Positions 36,415-45,323 of a stretch of 64,000 bases of DNA are shown in pieces. How positions within the stretch are numbered: the stretch's first letter is position 1; the number at the start of each line of letters is the position of its first letter. The position numbers were made by a program, and so were the translations under genes. Below the pieces are notes generated by a model, which worked only from the letters and a program-made list of their open reading frames with translations, searched no databases and was not told the DNA's origin. The DNA lies in assembly GCA_943913645.1 (NCBI GenBank), contig CALTYZ010000007.1, positions 1-64,000 on the forward strand, written 5' to 3'. The stretch comes from an uncultured Corynebacterium sp. (GTDB taxonomy: Bacteria > Actinomycetota > Actinomycetes > Mycobacteriales > Mycobacteriaceae).

Positions 36415-37589
36415 TGGATACCAACACGATTTTCTGGCATGTCTACCCGCTTGGCGCAACAGGCGCGCCCATCCGCGACCGCAGTGGTGATGATGCCGGG
36501 CACCGCCTGCGCAAACTTGACGCCTGGCTGGATTACCTCATCGAGCTGGGCTGCAACGGGCTGCTCCTTGGGCCCGTGTTCGAATCAGTCGGCCACGGGT
36601 ACGACACGCTCGACCACTACCGAATCGACTCGCGCCTCGGCGATGACGAAGACTTTGACCACCTGATTGCTGAATGCTCCCGCCGCGGGATCAATGTGCT
36701 GCTTGACGGCGTGTTCAACCATGTTGCACGCACCCACCCGTGGGTTGCTGAAGGCTTGGCAGGCGACACAGACTGGGAAGGCCATAGCGAGTTAGCCACG
36801 CTGCATCACGCTGATGACCGGGTCAAGGACGCGGTGGTCGACATCATGCTGTACTGGCTGCGCCGCGGCATCGCGGGCTGGCGCCTCGACGTGGCCTATT
36901 CGGTCCCACCAGAGTTCTGGCGTGACGTGCTCGCACGCGTGCGAGCCGAGTTCCCCGACGCATTTTTCCTCGGTGAGGTCATTCACGGTGATTATGCGGC
37001 AATCGCAGAGGCCGGCACCCTTGACTCAGTGACCCAGTACGAGCTGTGGAAGGCCATTTGGTCCTCGCTGGTAGACGTCAACTTCTGGGAGCTTGACCAT
37101 GCCCTTGGCCGCCACGCCGAGATTGCAGCGCACACACTGCCGAACACGTTCATCGGTAATCACGACGTTGACCGGATCGCCTCCAAAGTGGGGCAGGACA
37201 AGGCCATCGTGGCGCTGGCGATACTCATGGTGGTGCCGGGGATGCCGAGTATTTATTACGGCGATGAGCAGGGCTTTGAGGCGTTTCGTGGTGAAGGTTT
37301 CGCCGCTGATGACAGTGTACGCCCCGCCTTGCCGGCCTCACCGGCTGAACTTTCCAGTCTCGGTGGGTGGGTCTTCACGCAATACCAGAAGCTCATTGGC
37401 TTGCGCCGCCGCCATGCGTGGCTCACCCATGCGAGCACCGAAGTCGTAGACAAGACAAATGAGACGATCTCACTTCGCTCACAGAGTGATGACGGTCAGG
37501 AGCTGCAGCTCGATGCCTGGCTTGACCCAACGCCCGGCGTGCGCATTCATGCTGGTGGCAAGACCTTGTATGAGTGGTTCGTGAACTGA
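36414..37589 (+). CDS. GH13 alpha-amylase family glycosidase
   Basis: 391 residues. The GH13 barrel motifs are in order: DGVFNHV (region I), GWRLDVAYSV with the nucleophile Asp (region II), FLGEVIHGD with the acid/base Glu (region III) and FIGNHDVDR (region IV). It acts on alpha-glucosidic bonds, cytoplasmic since no signal peptide is seen. AAGGAAAG precedes the ATG, which overlaps the glutaminase stop by one base. The substrate may be maltodextrin, trehalose or similar; not determinable. Confidence 0.88.
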   Translation: MDTNTIFWHVYPLGATGAPIRDRSGDDAGHRLRKLDAWLDYLIELGCNGLLLGPVFESVGHGYDTLDHYRIDSRLGDDEDFDHLIAECSRRGINVLLDGVFNHVARTHPWVAEGLAGDTDWEGHSELATLHHADDRVKDAVVDIMLYWLRRGIAGWRLDVAYSVPPEFWRDVLARVRAEFPDAFFLGEVIHGDYAAIAEAGTLDSVTQYELWKAIWSSLVDVNFWELDHALGRHAEIAAHTLPNTFIGNHDVDRIASKVGQDKAIVALAILMVVPGMPSIYYGDEQGFEAFRGEGFAADDSVRPALPASPAELSSLGGWVFTQYQKLIGLRRRHAWLTHASTEVVDKTNETISLRSQSDDGQELQLDAWLDPTPGVRIHAGGKTLYEWFVN

Positions 37590-37619
37590 CAGGTTCGCAA
37601 GCCGAAAAGCCCGCACCGC

Positions 37620-38210
37620 CTACGGCAGCGTGATGTTGAAGTAGGCGAGGATCTCCGCCAGCGCTTGGCGCAGCATGGCCAGCACATCGGGCAGCGCCAC
37701 CGTAGTCACGCCGGCAACTGGTACCTCAAAGGCGGGCATGCCCTGGGGGGTGAGGTTGATGTGGGCGGGGATTTGCACCCCGAATGGGGCTTGGCTGCTT
37801 GGCGACGCTCCCGGTGCTCCCGGTCCCGGCTGCTGTGCCGGTGCTGGTGCAGGGGCTGGGGCTGGAGCTGGGGCGGGTGGCTGTGCAGGTGCGCCGCCGC
37901 CTTTGAGGCCGCAGCGAGTGGCGGCTTCGTCAACACGTGTGAGTGCGTCGATGATTTGGGGGCCGCGGGCGTCGAAACGGGCGACAACATGGGCTTGGCG
38001 GACTTTGTTGTTGTAATCGGCTTCGTTGGTCCAGTAGCGTTGCGCCTGCTCGCAGGAGATAGGGCCGGCGGGAAGCTTGGTCAACATGTCATCAATCGTG
38101 TCGGCCTGGGCACCAGCGGCGAAGGTGAGTGTGCCAGCCAACGCCGCCGAGGCGAGCGCGGCTGCCGGAAGAACACGTGATGCAGAAGACTGTATATATC
38201 GGATATGCAT
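37620..38210 (-). CDS. Secreted proline-rich protein
   Basis: About 196 residues from the ATG at 38210. The signal peptide (about 1-36) ends AAGAQA before DTIDD. A small helical domain with two cysteines (ISCEQAQRYW and ATRCGLKGG) resembles hemophore-like domains of corynebacteria and mycobacteria. A run of Pro-Ala repeats (about 95-125) follows, then an amphipathic C-terminal segment (ALPDVLAMLRQALAEILAYF). No catalytic motif. Function unknown; a surface or envelope role is likely. An in-frame ATG at 38255 would lengthen the N-terminus. Confidence 0.65.
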   Translation of the reverse strand: MHIRYIQSSASRVLPAAALASAALAGTLTFAAGAQADTIDDMLTKLPAGPISCEQAQRYWTNEADYNNKVRQAHVVARFDARGPQIIDALTRVDEAATRCGLKGGGAPAQPPAPAPAPAPAPAPAQQPGPGAPGASPSSQAPFGVQIPAHINLTPQGMPAFEVPVAGVTTVALPDVLAMLRQALAEILAYFNITLP

Positions 38211-38258
38211 GCGGACTAGTATTACATGGCCCGACTGCAATGCTGCGGTGCACATCGG

Positions 38259-39587
38259 CTAAGCGCCGACGAAACGACGCACCAGGCTGCGATAGGCCTT
38301 CGCGGTGAGAATCACGTCTTCGATGTCAACGCTTTCATCGTGGCTATGGAGCTGGTCGAGCACCGCGCCTAGCGTTTGGCCTCGGCGGTGCAGGGCAAAC
38401 CCGTAGCCAACACCGCCGTTGCGCCGCGCGATGCGCAGATCAGACCCCCCGGCGGCAAGGGTGGGTACAACGGCAGCGTCGGGAAAGAACTCCGCGTAGG
38501 TCTCCACGATCGCCTCATAAAGCGGTCCTGATGTTGGGGACTGTGTCGCATCCTCGGTGATCAGGTGGGTGATTTCTACCTCCGCGGCCATATCGCCTAG
38601 GGCATCGACCAACAGTTGGTCGATATATTCCTGTGTTTGGCCAGGCAGAGGCCGGATGTCGAGTTCGAGCCAGGCGGTTGATGGCAGTACGTTGATTGCC
38701 CCGCCGGCGCGCAACACCGTGGGCGCAATGGTGAGGTGGCTCATGGCGTGTGAATAGCGGGCAAGTGGGCCAAGGTGCTCGTATCCAGTGCCTTGAAGCA
38801 GCTGTTGCTGGGTTTCCGGGTCGAACTTGAATGCGCGGACATATCCAGGCCACGGCTCATCTTGGGTGACGTCTGGCTCAATTGCTGCGATACGGCGCGC
38901 GACCTCGGCAATTTTCACCACCGCCAGATCCTTCAGATGCGGGGTAGAGCCGTGGCCTGCATCCCCGCGCACAGTCAGGCGGCGTTGGGCTGCCCCCTTT
39001 TCACCAACGACCACGATCAGCGCGTCGGAGCCGTCGGCTACCGGCAGGTGGGAGCCTCCTTCTTCGCTGAGGCAGTTGCGCCAGGAAAAGGCGTCTGGGG
39101 CGTGTTCGGCGATCCACGTCGCGCCTAAACCACCACGTGCTTCCTCATCTGCGCAGCCCACAAATGTCAACGTCCCCTTCGGAGGTGTCGGGCTTAGGGC
39201 AACGTCGCGCACCGCTGATGCCATTGCCGCGGTGATGTAGAGCATGTCGGTGGCCCCGCGGCCATAGATTTTGCCATCGGCTTCTTCCGCGTCGAAGGGT
39301 TCACGTGTCCATTTGGAGACATCAACTGGGACGACGTCGGTGTGGCCGAGCAAGGTCAATGGCTCGGCGGTCGGGTCGGAGCCTTCGACTGTGAACGCCA
39401 CAGAGACTCTGCCTGGGTGCGGTTCGAAGCGTTGCACGGTCACGGGGGCCCCGGAAAAGTACGTTTCTAGGGTGTCGGCATTGCGGGTTTCTTGCCCCGA
39501 ATCGGGGGTGGTGTCGTTGACGCAAGCATTTCGGATAAGCGCTTTCAGCAGGTTAATTGTTTCGTCGTAGTCTGAGTTATCACACAT
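38259..39587 (-). CDS. M20-family metallopeptidase
   Basis: 442 residues. Metal ligands of the M20/M25 family are visible: LLGHTDVVPVD, YGRGATDM, the catalytic CADEEARGG and the late GGSDLRIARR region. It hydrolyses peptides or acyl-amino acids with two zinc ions; the exact substrate is unknown. Cytoplasmic. Divergent from a TetR-family gene with palindromic DNA between, suggesting control by that regulator. Confidence 0.85.
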   Translation of the reverse strand: MCDNSDYDETINLLKALIRNACVNDTTPDSGQETRNADTLETYFSGAPVTVQRFEPHPGRVSVAFTVEGSDPTAEPLTLLGHTDVVPVDVSKWTREPFDAEEADGKIYGRGATDMLYITAAMASAVRDVALSPTPPKGTLTFVGCADEEARGGLGATWIAEHAPDAFSWRNCLSEEGGSHLPVADGSDALIVVVGEKGAAQRRLTVRGDAGHGSTPHLKDLAVVKIAEVARRIAAIEPDVTQDEPWPGYVRAFKFDPETQQQLLQGTGYEHLGPLARYSHAMSHLTIAPTVLRAGGAINVLPSTAWLELDIRPLPGQTQEYIDQLLVDALGDMAAEVEITHLITEDATQSPTSGPLYEAIVETYAEFFPDAAVVPTLAAGGSDLRIARRNGGVGYGFALHRRGQTLGAVLDQLHSHDESVDIEDVILTAKAYRSLVRRFVGA

Positions 39588-39738
39588 ATAGGGTTATAAT
39601 AACGTTATCTCGCTGTGGTGGCCTTCACAGGATCTAATTGACGAATGCATGCCTCGGATATGGCATAATTCGCATAGGTTATACTGATCGTCAATCTTCC
39701 TTGGCACAACCGAGCACTGCATAAAGGACCGCAATTTT
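39588..39738. promoter_or_regulatory. Divergent promoter region with ATAACGTTAT palindrome
   Basis: A perfect 10-bp palindrome ATAACGTTAT lies at 39599-39608, next to the M20 start. Further AT-rich -10-like sequences lie at about 39660-39690. It is the likely operator of the TetR gene. Confidence 0.45.
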
Positions 39739-40359
39739 ATGACACGACGTGAAGCCAGCACGGACCCCCGCGCAGTACGCACGCGCCAAGCCCTGATTAG
39801 CGCGACATTAGATCTCCTTGAGCAGCACTCTGCCCACGAGCTTTCGGTAACCACAATCGTCCGCGAGGCCGGAGTAAGCCGACAGGTTTTTTACGAGCAC
39901 TTCACCGACCGCGACGGGGTGGTTCTTGCTGCAGGCAAGGCGATTTTCGAGCCGGCTTACCGCGAGTTTGTAGAAACATTTGAACCAGACACCACATACC
40001 CCGAACAGGTACAGAAGCTGTTTCGGCGTCTCGCCAACCACCGGGGAGCGGTGTACACCCTCATGGACTCCGCGGCGCAAGGCAAACTGAATCGCTTCGC
40101 CGTCGAAATCCTGTATGCCCCGGTACGCGCCGAGCTCACCGAACATCTCCAGCGTGCCGCTATCGAGTTCGACGATGACATGCTCGATGAAACTGCGCAC
40201 TTCCTTGCTGCCGGGACTCAAGAAGTCTTCGCGCGCGGCATCGCCGAAGAGATCGCGCCAAGTGAAGTTGCCCGCCGGATTGAAGACGTACGCCGCACAA
40301 TCGGTGCGTACGCCTTGGGGGAAGGGCTGCGTGAACCCGAAGCGCAGCGCCTGGGCTAA
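39739..40359 (+). CDS. TetR-family transcriptional regulator
   Basis: 206 residues. HTH at about 12-60 (RTRQALISATLDLLEQH, TTIVREAGVSRQVFYEHF), then an all-helical ligand domain. AAAGGA lies upstream of the ATG. It is divergent from the M20 peptidase gene, which is its most likely target. The ligand is unknown. Confidence 0.85.
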   Translation: MTRREASTDPRAVRTRQALISATLDLLEQHSAHELSVTTIVREAGVSRQVFYEHFTDRDGVVLAAGKAIFEPAYREFVETFEPDTTYPEQVQKLFRRLANHRGAVYTLMDSAAQGKLNRFAVEILYAPVRAELTEHLQRAAIEFDDDMLDETAHFLAAGTQEVFARGIAEEIAPSEVARRIEDVRRTIGAYALGEGLREPEAQRLG

Positions 40360-40370
40360 CCTGCCCTGAG

Positions 40371-41231
40371 CTAGCGTACCGAGTGGCCGCGGGATGAATC
40401 ACCAATGCGTTGCCCAGCTTCCTCGCTGCCGATCTTGTCCACGGCGCGCTTATCTCCTGTAAGCACGCCAACGACCGCATCAATTGCATCAATCGTGTCC
40501 TGGAACGAGCCGGCTTCACTCACCGAACCAACAGCGATACCGTAGAGCACACCGTTGATCTCGCCGAAGCCCATCTGCCGGGACTGCCAGGAACCATCCT
40601 CCTGAACATCACCCCAGCCCCCCTTGAACGGGATATCAAGCTCACCAAGGCCCCACGCCTGCTCCTCGTCAATACGGCGCATATGGCGCACGACTTCATT
40701 GCGCTCCACATCACTGCGCTGCGAAATCTCCCACGCGTAGCGAGCTTGAGCATTCAGCGGCCACGCCGTACGCCCCCACGCAACATCAATCTTCGAGCCG
40801 ATTTCATCGCGCAGGTAGTCTTGCGCCCCGCCGGCGGCATCAAGGCAATACCACAGCTGATCAGTGGCATCATTATCCGAAATTTCAATCGCCGACTCGA
40901 TCAGGCGGTCAAGTACCTCCTCATCGTAGGCACAATGCTCCTGCGCCGCGAATGAGATCGGGACTTTAATGGTGGACCAGGCCGGCAGCGAGGAAACGCT
41001 GCCAGACTTGGTGGTCACGTCGCCGTCGTAAAGCGAAAGCCCCACAGTGGTATTTGTCGCACGCTCAATTTTTACGATCGCATCATCAAGCTCATCCGCA
41101 TCCACTCCCCCTTTAACCTCAACCTTTGGCACCTGTACTACCTCAAGTGCAGGTGGCTCTTGCTGCTGGCCGCAACCTGCAAGGCAGGCGGCGGCAAGCA
41201 GAGCCACCGGTGCGGCTTCCCAGTGTCGCAT
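40371..41231 (-). CDS. Beta-lactamase-like lipoprotein
   Basis: 286 residues. The lipobox LAGC at about 17-20 marks a lipoprotein. The class A/PBP fold motifs SxxK (WSTIKVP) and SDN (SDNDATDQL) are present; the KTG triad is replaced by KGG (PFKGGWGD). This suggests a penicillin-recognising serine enzyme or an inactive relative tethered to the membrane. No convincing omega-loop E-x-x-x-N. True beta-lactam hydrolysis is uncertain. It converges with the TetR gene. Confidence 0.65.
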   Translation of the reverse strand: MRHWEAAPVALLAAACLAGCGQQQEPPALEVVQVPKVEVKGGVDADELDDAIVKIERATNTTVGLSLYDGDVTTKSGSVSSLPAWSTIKVPISFAAQEHCAYDEEVLDRLIESAIEISDNDATDQLWYCLDAAGGAQDYLRDEIGSKIDVAWGRTAWPLNAQARYAWEISQRSDVERNEVVRHMRRIDEEQAWGLGELDIPFKGGWGDVQEDGSWQSRQMGFGEINGVLYGIAVGSVSEAGSFQDTIDAIDAVVGVLTGDKRAVDKIGSEEAGQRIGDSSRGHSVR

Positions 41232-41251
41232 GAGCCAGTAGTCTAGGCGTC

Positions 41252-42646
41252 ATGGACACCCTAGACACCGCGCAAGAGGCTGTGACAAAACTCATCTCGC
41301 TCTATGAGGCGTCCTGCCAACTCGCTCGCGAGTCCATAGCCAGCGCAAACTACGAACGCTACGCGGGAGTGCGGTATCCAAAACTTCTTGTACGCGTGTC
41401 AACGTGGAAACCGATTGACCGCAGCGAGCCATTCGGGTATGTAGACGAGGCCGGCGTCTACTCCGCAGTCCTCTCACGCCCCGACATTTTGGCCACCTAC
41501 CTGCAGGCACAACTTGAAGCACTCACCGCTAACTACGAGTGCGAGATCCAAGTTGGCTACTCCGAGGTGCAAATCCCACCGGAATACATCGACGGCACCG
41601 ACAACCTTGATCAACTCCGGGCAATGAACTCACCCCACGTTCCCCGCCCCAGCCTGGATGAGGTCGATGATGGCATCGTCGACGGGCACTGGGAGGCATT
41701 CCACGGCGCGGAAAAACCACTTTTCCACTTCGGCCCACAACGCTTTGACCTAGCACTGGCCAGACTCAAGCACTACACCGGCATCCCAGCGGACAGCCTG
41801 CAGAAATACATCTTGTTCACCAACTACGCCATGCATGTCACCGAGTTCGTCCGCTTCGGCCTGCGCGAACTGTCACAAGCAGAATCACGCTATCGCCAAC
41901 TGGTTTTGCCCTCAGGTGAGACGGTGTCCGACACAGTCGCAGTCGAAGATCTTGAGCTGGTGTCAAAGTTCCAGATGCCACGCTACGACCTCGTCACCGA
42001 AGACGGTGACGGCATCACCATGATCAACATTGGTGTGGGACCATCGAACGCGAAGACCATCACAGACTCGCTGGCCGTGCTGCGGCCCGAAGCCTGGATC
42101 ATGATCGGGCACTGTGCAGGCCTCGACGCGCGCATGCGCATCGGCGATCTCATCTTAGGCAACGCCTACGAGCGCCACGACCACGTCTTAGACGACCACA
42201 TCCGCCGCGACCAACCAATCCCAGCCGTGCCAGAAGTGCAACGCACACTGGAAAAAGCAGTCGGGCAAGTCTACGGCGATGAGACCCCACTGATGCGCAC
42301 CGGCACCGTGCTTTCAACCGGTGATCGCAACTGGGAATGGAAGAGCCCACGCGATCTATGGGACTGGCTACGCGGATCAACAGCTGCAGCCGTAGATATG
42401 GAATCATCCACCCTCGCCGCAAACGGCTACCGCTACCGCGTGCCCTACGGCACCCTGCTCGCTGTGTCAGATCTGCCGCTGCATGCCGTGCCCAAACTGC
42501 CCGCCGGCGCACAGGCCTTCTACTCCAATTCCAAAGAGGCCCACGTCATGTGCGCTGTGCGGGCCATGGAGCGCCTCGCCAAAAACCCGCGCCGCCTGCG
42601 CACCAGAAAACTACGGCGCACCATCGGTGAGGTCCCATTTCGCTAA
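41252..42646 (+). CDS. amn: AMP nucleosidase
   Basis: 464 residues. It cleaves AMP to adenine and ribose 5-phosphate. The N-terminal domain (about 1-190) and the C-terminal phosphorylase-like domain (MINIGVGPSNAKTITDSLAV, MIGHCAGLDARMRIGDL, AAVDMESSTLAANGYRYRVP) match Amn. The sirtuin gene starts on its stop codon (TAATG), so purine turnover and NAD-dependent deacylation genes are co-transcribed here. Confidence 0.92.
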   Translation: MDTLDTAQEAVTKLISLYEASCQLARESIASANYERYAGVRYPKLLVRVSTWKPIDRSEPFGYVDEAGVYSAVLSRPDILATYLQAQLEALTANYECEIQVGYSEVQIPPEYIDGTDNLDQLRAMNSPHVPRPSLDEVDDGIVDGHWEAFHGAEKPLFHFGPQRFDLALARLKHYTGIPADSLQKYILFTNYAMHVTEFVRFGLRELSQAESRYRQLVLPSGETVSDTVAVEDLELVSKFQMPRYDLVTEDGDGITMINIGVGPSNAKTITDSLAVLRPEAWIMIGHCAGLDARMRIGDLILGNAYERHDHVLDDHIRRDQPIPAVPEVQRTLEKAVGQVYGDETPLMRTGTVLSTGDRNWEWKSPRDLWDWLRGSTAAAVDMESSTLAANGYRYRVPYGTLLAVSDLPLHAVPKLPAGAQAFYSNSKEAHVMCAVRAMERLAKNPRRLRTRKLRRTIGEVPFR

Positions 42647-43599
42647 TGCGCGACGGTGAAACCCCGGTCGAGTTCGACGACCCAGCGATTGCAATGGCCC
42701 ACCGCAGCGCGGTGCGCTCCATTGAGCGAGTCGTGCACGAAACGGTGGTGCCGCCTGATCAACGCGTAGCCATGAGCCAGATCGTGCGCCAACTAGCCAC
42801 CCCGAAAACGCTGATCATCACCGGTGCGGGGGTCTCTACCGCCTCAGGCATTCCAGACTATCGCTCCAAAAACGGACGGCTGACAACCGGTCGCCCCATG
42901 ACATTTCAGGAATTCGCACACGCCCCGCACCACGTCCGCCGCTACTGGGCGCGTGCCTTTATCGGCATGCAATTCATGCGCGCAGCCCAACCCAACCGCA
43001 CGCATTACGGTTTGGTTGAGTTAGAGCGCGCCGGGTTGATTGCAGGCATTGTCACCCAAAACGTCGACGGGTTGCACACCGCGGCTGGCTCAACGAATGT
43101 GATCGCGCTCCACGGCGACATGGATACGGTGATCTGCCTTGATTGCGCCACCTTGCACCCACGTTCGCGTATCGACGCCCTGCTTGAGGCCGCCAACCCC
43201 ACCTTCTTCAACTCCGTGCGCGTCAAAGATGACATGGTCAACCCGGACGGCGACGTGGAACTGCGTGACTCCGACGTGGCGCGCTTCACCATGATCTCCT
43301 GTCCCACCTGCGGTGGGCAGCGACTCAAACCGAACGTGGTCTACTTCGGGGAGAACGTACCCCGGCAGCGGCGCGAGCAGGCCAACCAGTGGCTGGCCCG
43401 CGCAAGCGGGGTCATCGCCATCGGGACCTCACTTGCGGTGATGAGCGGCTACAAGTTCGTTCTCGACGCGAAAGCGCAGGGCAAACCCGTGGCGGTGATC
43501 AACGGCGGGCCAGGGCGCGCCGACGCGAAGGTGGACACCGTCTGGCGCGCGGACGTGGGCGATGCCATAGATCAAATCCTCGATGCGCTGGAGCTGTGA
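42646..43599 (+). CDS. Sir2-family NAD-dependent protein deacylase
   Basis: 317 residues. Sirtuin motifs: TGAGVSTASGIPDYR (NAD binding), TQNVDGLHTAAGS (catalytic region), ALHGDM with the catalytic His, and two CxxC pairs for zinc (CLDCATLHP and CPTCGGQRL). PNVVYFGENVP and GTSLAVMSG follow. It removes acyl groups from lysines, producing nicotinamide. Fully overlapped with the amn stop, suggesting co-translation. Confidence 0.92.
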   Translation: MRDGETPVEFDDPAIAMAHRSAVRSIERVVHETVVPPDQRVAMSQIVRQLATPKTLIITGAGVSTASGIPDYRSKNGRLTTGRPMTFQEFAHAPHHVRRYWARAFIGMQFMRAAQPNRTHYGLVELERAGLIAGIVTQNVDGLHTAAGSTNVIALHGDMDTVICLDCATLHPRSRIDALLEAANPTFFNSVRVKDDMVNPDGDVELRDSDVARFTMISCPTCGGQRLKPNVVYFGENVPRQRREQANQWLARASGVIAIGTSLAVMSGYKFVLDAKAQGKPVAVINGGPGRADAKVDTVWRADVGDAIDQILDALEL

Positions 43600-43623
43600 A
43601 CCAGACGTTGTAGACTCGCGCCC

Positions 43624-44148
43624 ATGCTGTACAGCTTCGAGGGCATGTCGCCGCGCATCGATCCGTCCGCCTATATCGCGCCGGGGGCAACCGTGATCGG
43701 GGATGTCACCATCGGCCCAGATGTCAGCATCTGGCCGGGCGCAGTGCTGCGCGGCGATGTCGGGCGCATCATCATCGGCGCGCGCTCCAATATCCAAGAC
43801 GGCACGGTCGTGCACGTTGATACCGGCGGGGAGACGGTGTTGGGGGAGGATGTCACTGTGGGGCATATGGCCATGATCCACTCCTGTCGCATTGCATCAC
43901 AGTGCCTCATCGGCATGTCCGCAACAGTGCTCTCGCGCAGTGCCGTGGGGCAGGGCAGCATCATCGCCGCCGGCGCAGTCGTGCGCGAAGACCAGGACAT
44001 ACCCGAGTTTTCCCTGGCTGTCGGTGTGCCTGCCGAGGTGAAAAAGCAGCTTGATTTAGCCAGCCGTGCCGAGCGTGTCCACCATGCTGCGTCATATGTT
44101 GAGCTAGGCCGCCGCTACCGCGAGGGGCTGCGTGAGCACCAGGTCTAG
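43624..44148 (+). CDS. Gamma-class carbonic anhydrase-like protein
   Basis: 174 residues forming a left-handed beta-helix of hexapeptide repeats (APGATVIGDVTIGPDVSIWP, then IIIGARSNIQDGTVVHVDTG). Metal ligand histidines are visible in VVHVD, VGHMAMIHSC. The family interconverts CO2 and bicarbonate or is inactive; PaaY/YrdA relatives are alternatives. The last 45 bases overlap the convergent ROK gene. Confidence 0.85.
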   Translation: MLYSFEGMSPRIDPSAYIAPGATVIGDVTIGPDVSIWPGAVLRGDVGRIIIGARSNIQDGTVVHVDTGGETVLGEDVTVGHMAMIHSCRIASQCLIGMSATVLSRSAVGQGSIIAAGAVVREDQDIPEFSLAVGVPAEVKKQLDLASRAERVHHAASYVELGRRYREGLREHQV

Positions 44149-45165
44149 CGCGGCAGCGCGGGCAATATCGCGCACCATCTCCCGATGGGTTGGAAGCACC
44201 CGCAGGTCAACCTGGCGCCCAGCCGTCTCACGCACGGCTTGCGCGAAGGGGGCCGGGGCGAGTGGGTCGTCAATAAACGCACTGCCCGCAATGACCACCG
44301 TGGCCGGCGAGTACTGCTGACACAGCTCGCCAACCAACTGCCCCAGGCCACGGGCGCGCCGGTCAAGCGCCGGGCGGGACAAGGATTGGAATTTCGCGTC
44401 GGTCACCGCCGCCTCAAGTGTGCGGATGGAGGCTTCGCCGATGCGATCGAGCAAGCCTTGGGTGGTCAGGTCATCGCGGTAGACCCCGATTGGTTCAACA
44501 CCGGCCGGGGTGGTCACCGCGCAGGCGATGGAGTCATCTGCAAACAGCGCGAGCACCGAGGGGGGTTCAAGCCTGCGGCTGGACTGCATCTCAGAGCCAA
44601 CGATCGCAGCGCTGACAGAGCTGACCTGTACTGGTACAGAAAATTGTTCGCGCATCTGCGGGCCAAAGGCCACATTGTCCCAGCCCAGGTTTGGGGCTGT
44701 GACGCGACCGTCTGCAGTCACTGTGCCCGACGCAGTCACTCCAACGGTGGCCAGCTGGCGGTGCACGCTGGCGGTGAGGCGGTTCAGTGCTGCCATGATG
44801 TGTTGGATGAGGTCGTCTTGGTGCATGTGTGCCACCGGTAATTGCAAGTCAACCCAGCGCAGGGTGCGGCCTTTCAAATCGAATAGGGCAACGTAGGTTG
44901 ATTCGGTGCCGACAGAAACACCCGCATGCACGGCGTGGGGCTCAGCCAGCTCAATTGGCACGGTTGGCCGGCCGCGGCCATGGGAGCGGGCCAAGTCGGA
45001 GCGTTCTGAGACGTAGCCTGCCCCGATGAGGGCCGAAACTGCCCGGGTAATCGTCGGTTGCGAAAGCCCAGTTGACTTGATGAGCTCGCTTCGTGACGTC
45101 AACTCACCCAACCTCACCAGGTGCAAACACTTCGCCACCGGCGTCCGGGGATGGGAAAAAGCCAT
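44104..45165 (-). CDS. ROK-family transcriptional regulator
   Basis: 353 residues. N-terminal winged helix (about 10-60: SRSELIKSTGLSQPTITRAV SAL), then a ROK sugar-kinase-like domain with VSVGTESTYVALFDLKG and VVIAGSAFID. The usual zinc-cysteine motif of ROK kinases is not seen, as in many regulators. It probably represses sugar genes; no target lies nearby. Its 3' end overlaps the carbonic anhydrase gene. Confidence 0.82.
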   Translation of the reverse strand: MAFSHPRTPVAKCLHLVRLGELTSRSELIKSTGLSQPTITRAVSALIGAGYVSERSDLARSHGRGRPTVPIELAEPHAVHAGVSVGTESTYVALFDLKGRTLRWVDLQLPVAHMHQDDLIQHIMAALNRLTASVHRQLATVGVTASGTVTADGRVTAPNLGWDNVAFGPQMREQFSVPVQVSSVSAAIVGSEMQSSRRLEPPSVLALFADDSIACAVTTPAGVEPIGVYRDDLTTQGLLDRIGEASIRTLEAAVTDAKFQSLSRPALDRRARGLGQLVGELCQQYSPATVVIAGSAFIDDPLAPAPFAQAVRETAGRQVDLRVLPTHREMVRDIARAAALDLVLTQPLAVAAA

Positions 45166-45323
45166 AACTGAATTAATACATCATGATAGACCGAATTGTC
45201 CATTAATTCGTAGAATTGTGTCCATTTTATAGACAGCACTGTTCAGTCTGGTGAGGGGACGGTGGTCACGCCTATCTACTCGGGTACCCGCAGCTGCCGG
45301 GTGGTGAGTTAGAATCCCAACCC

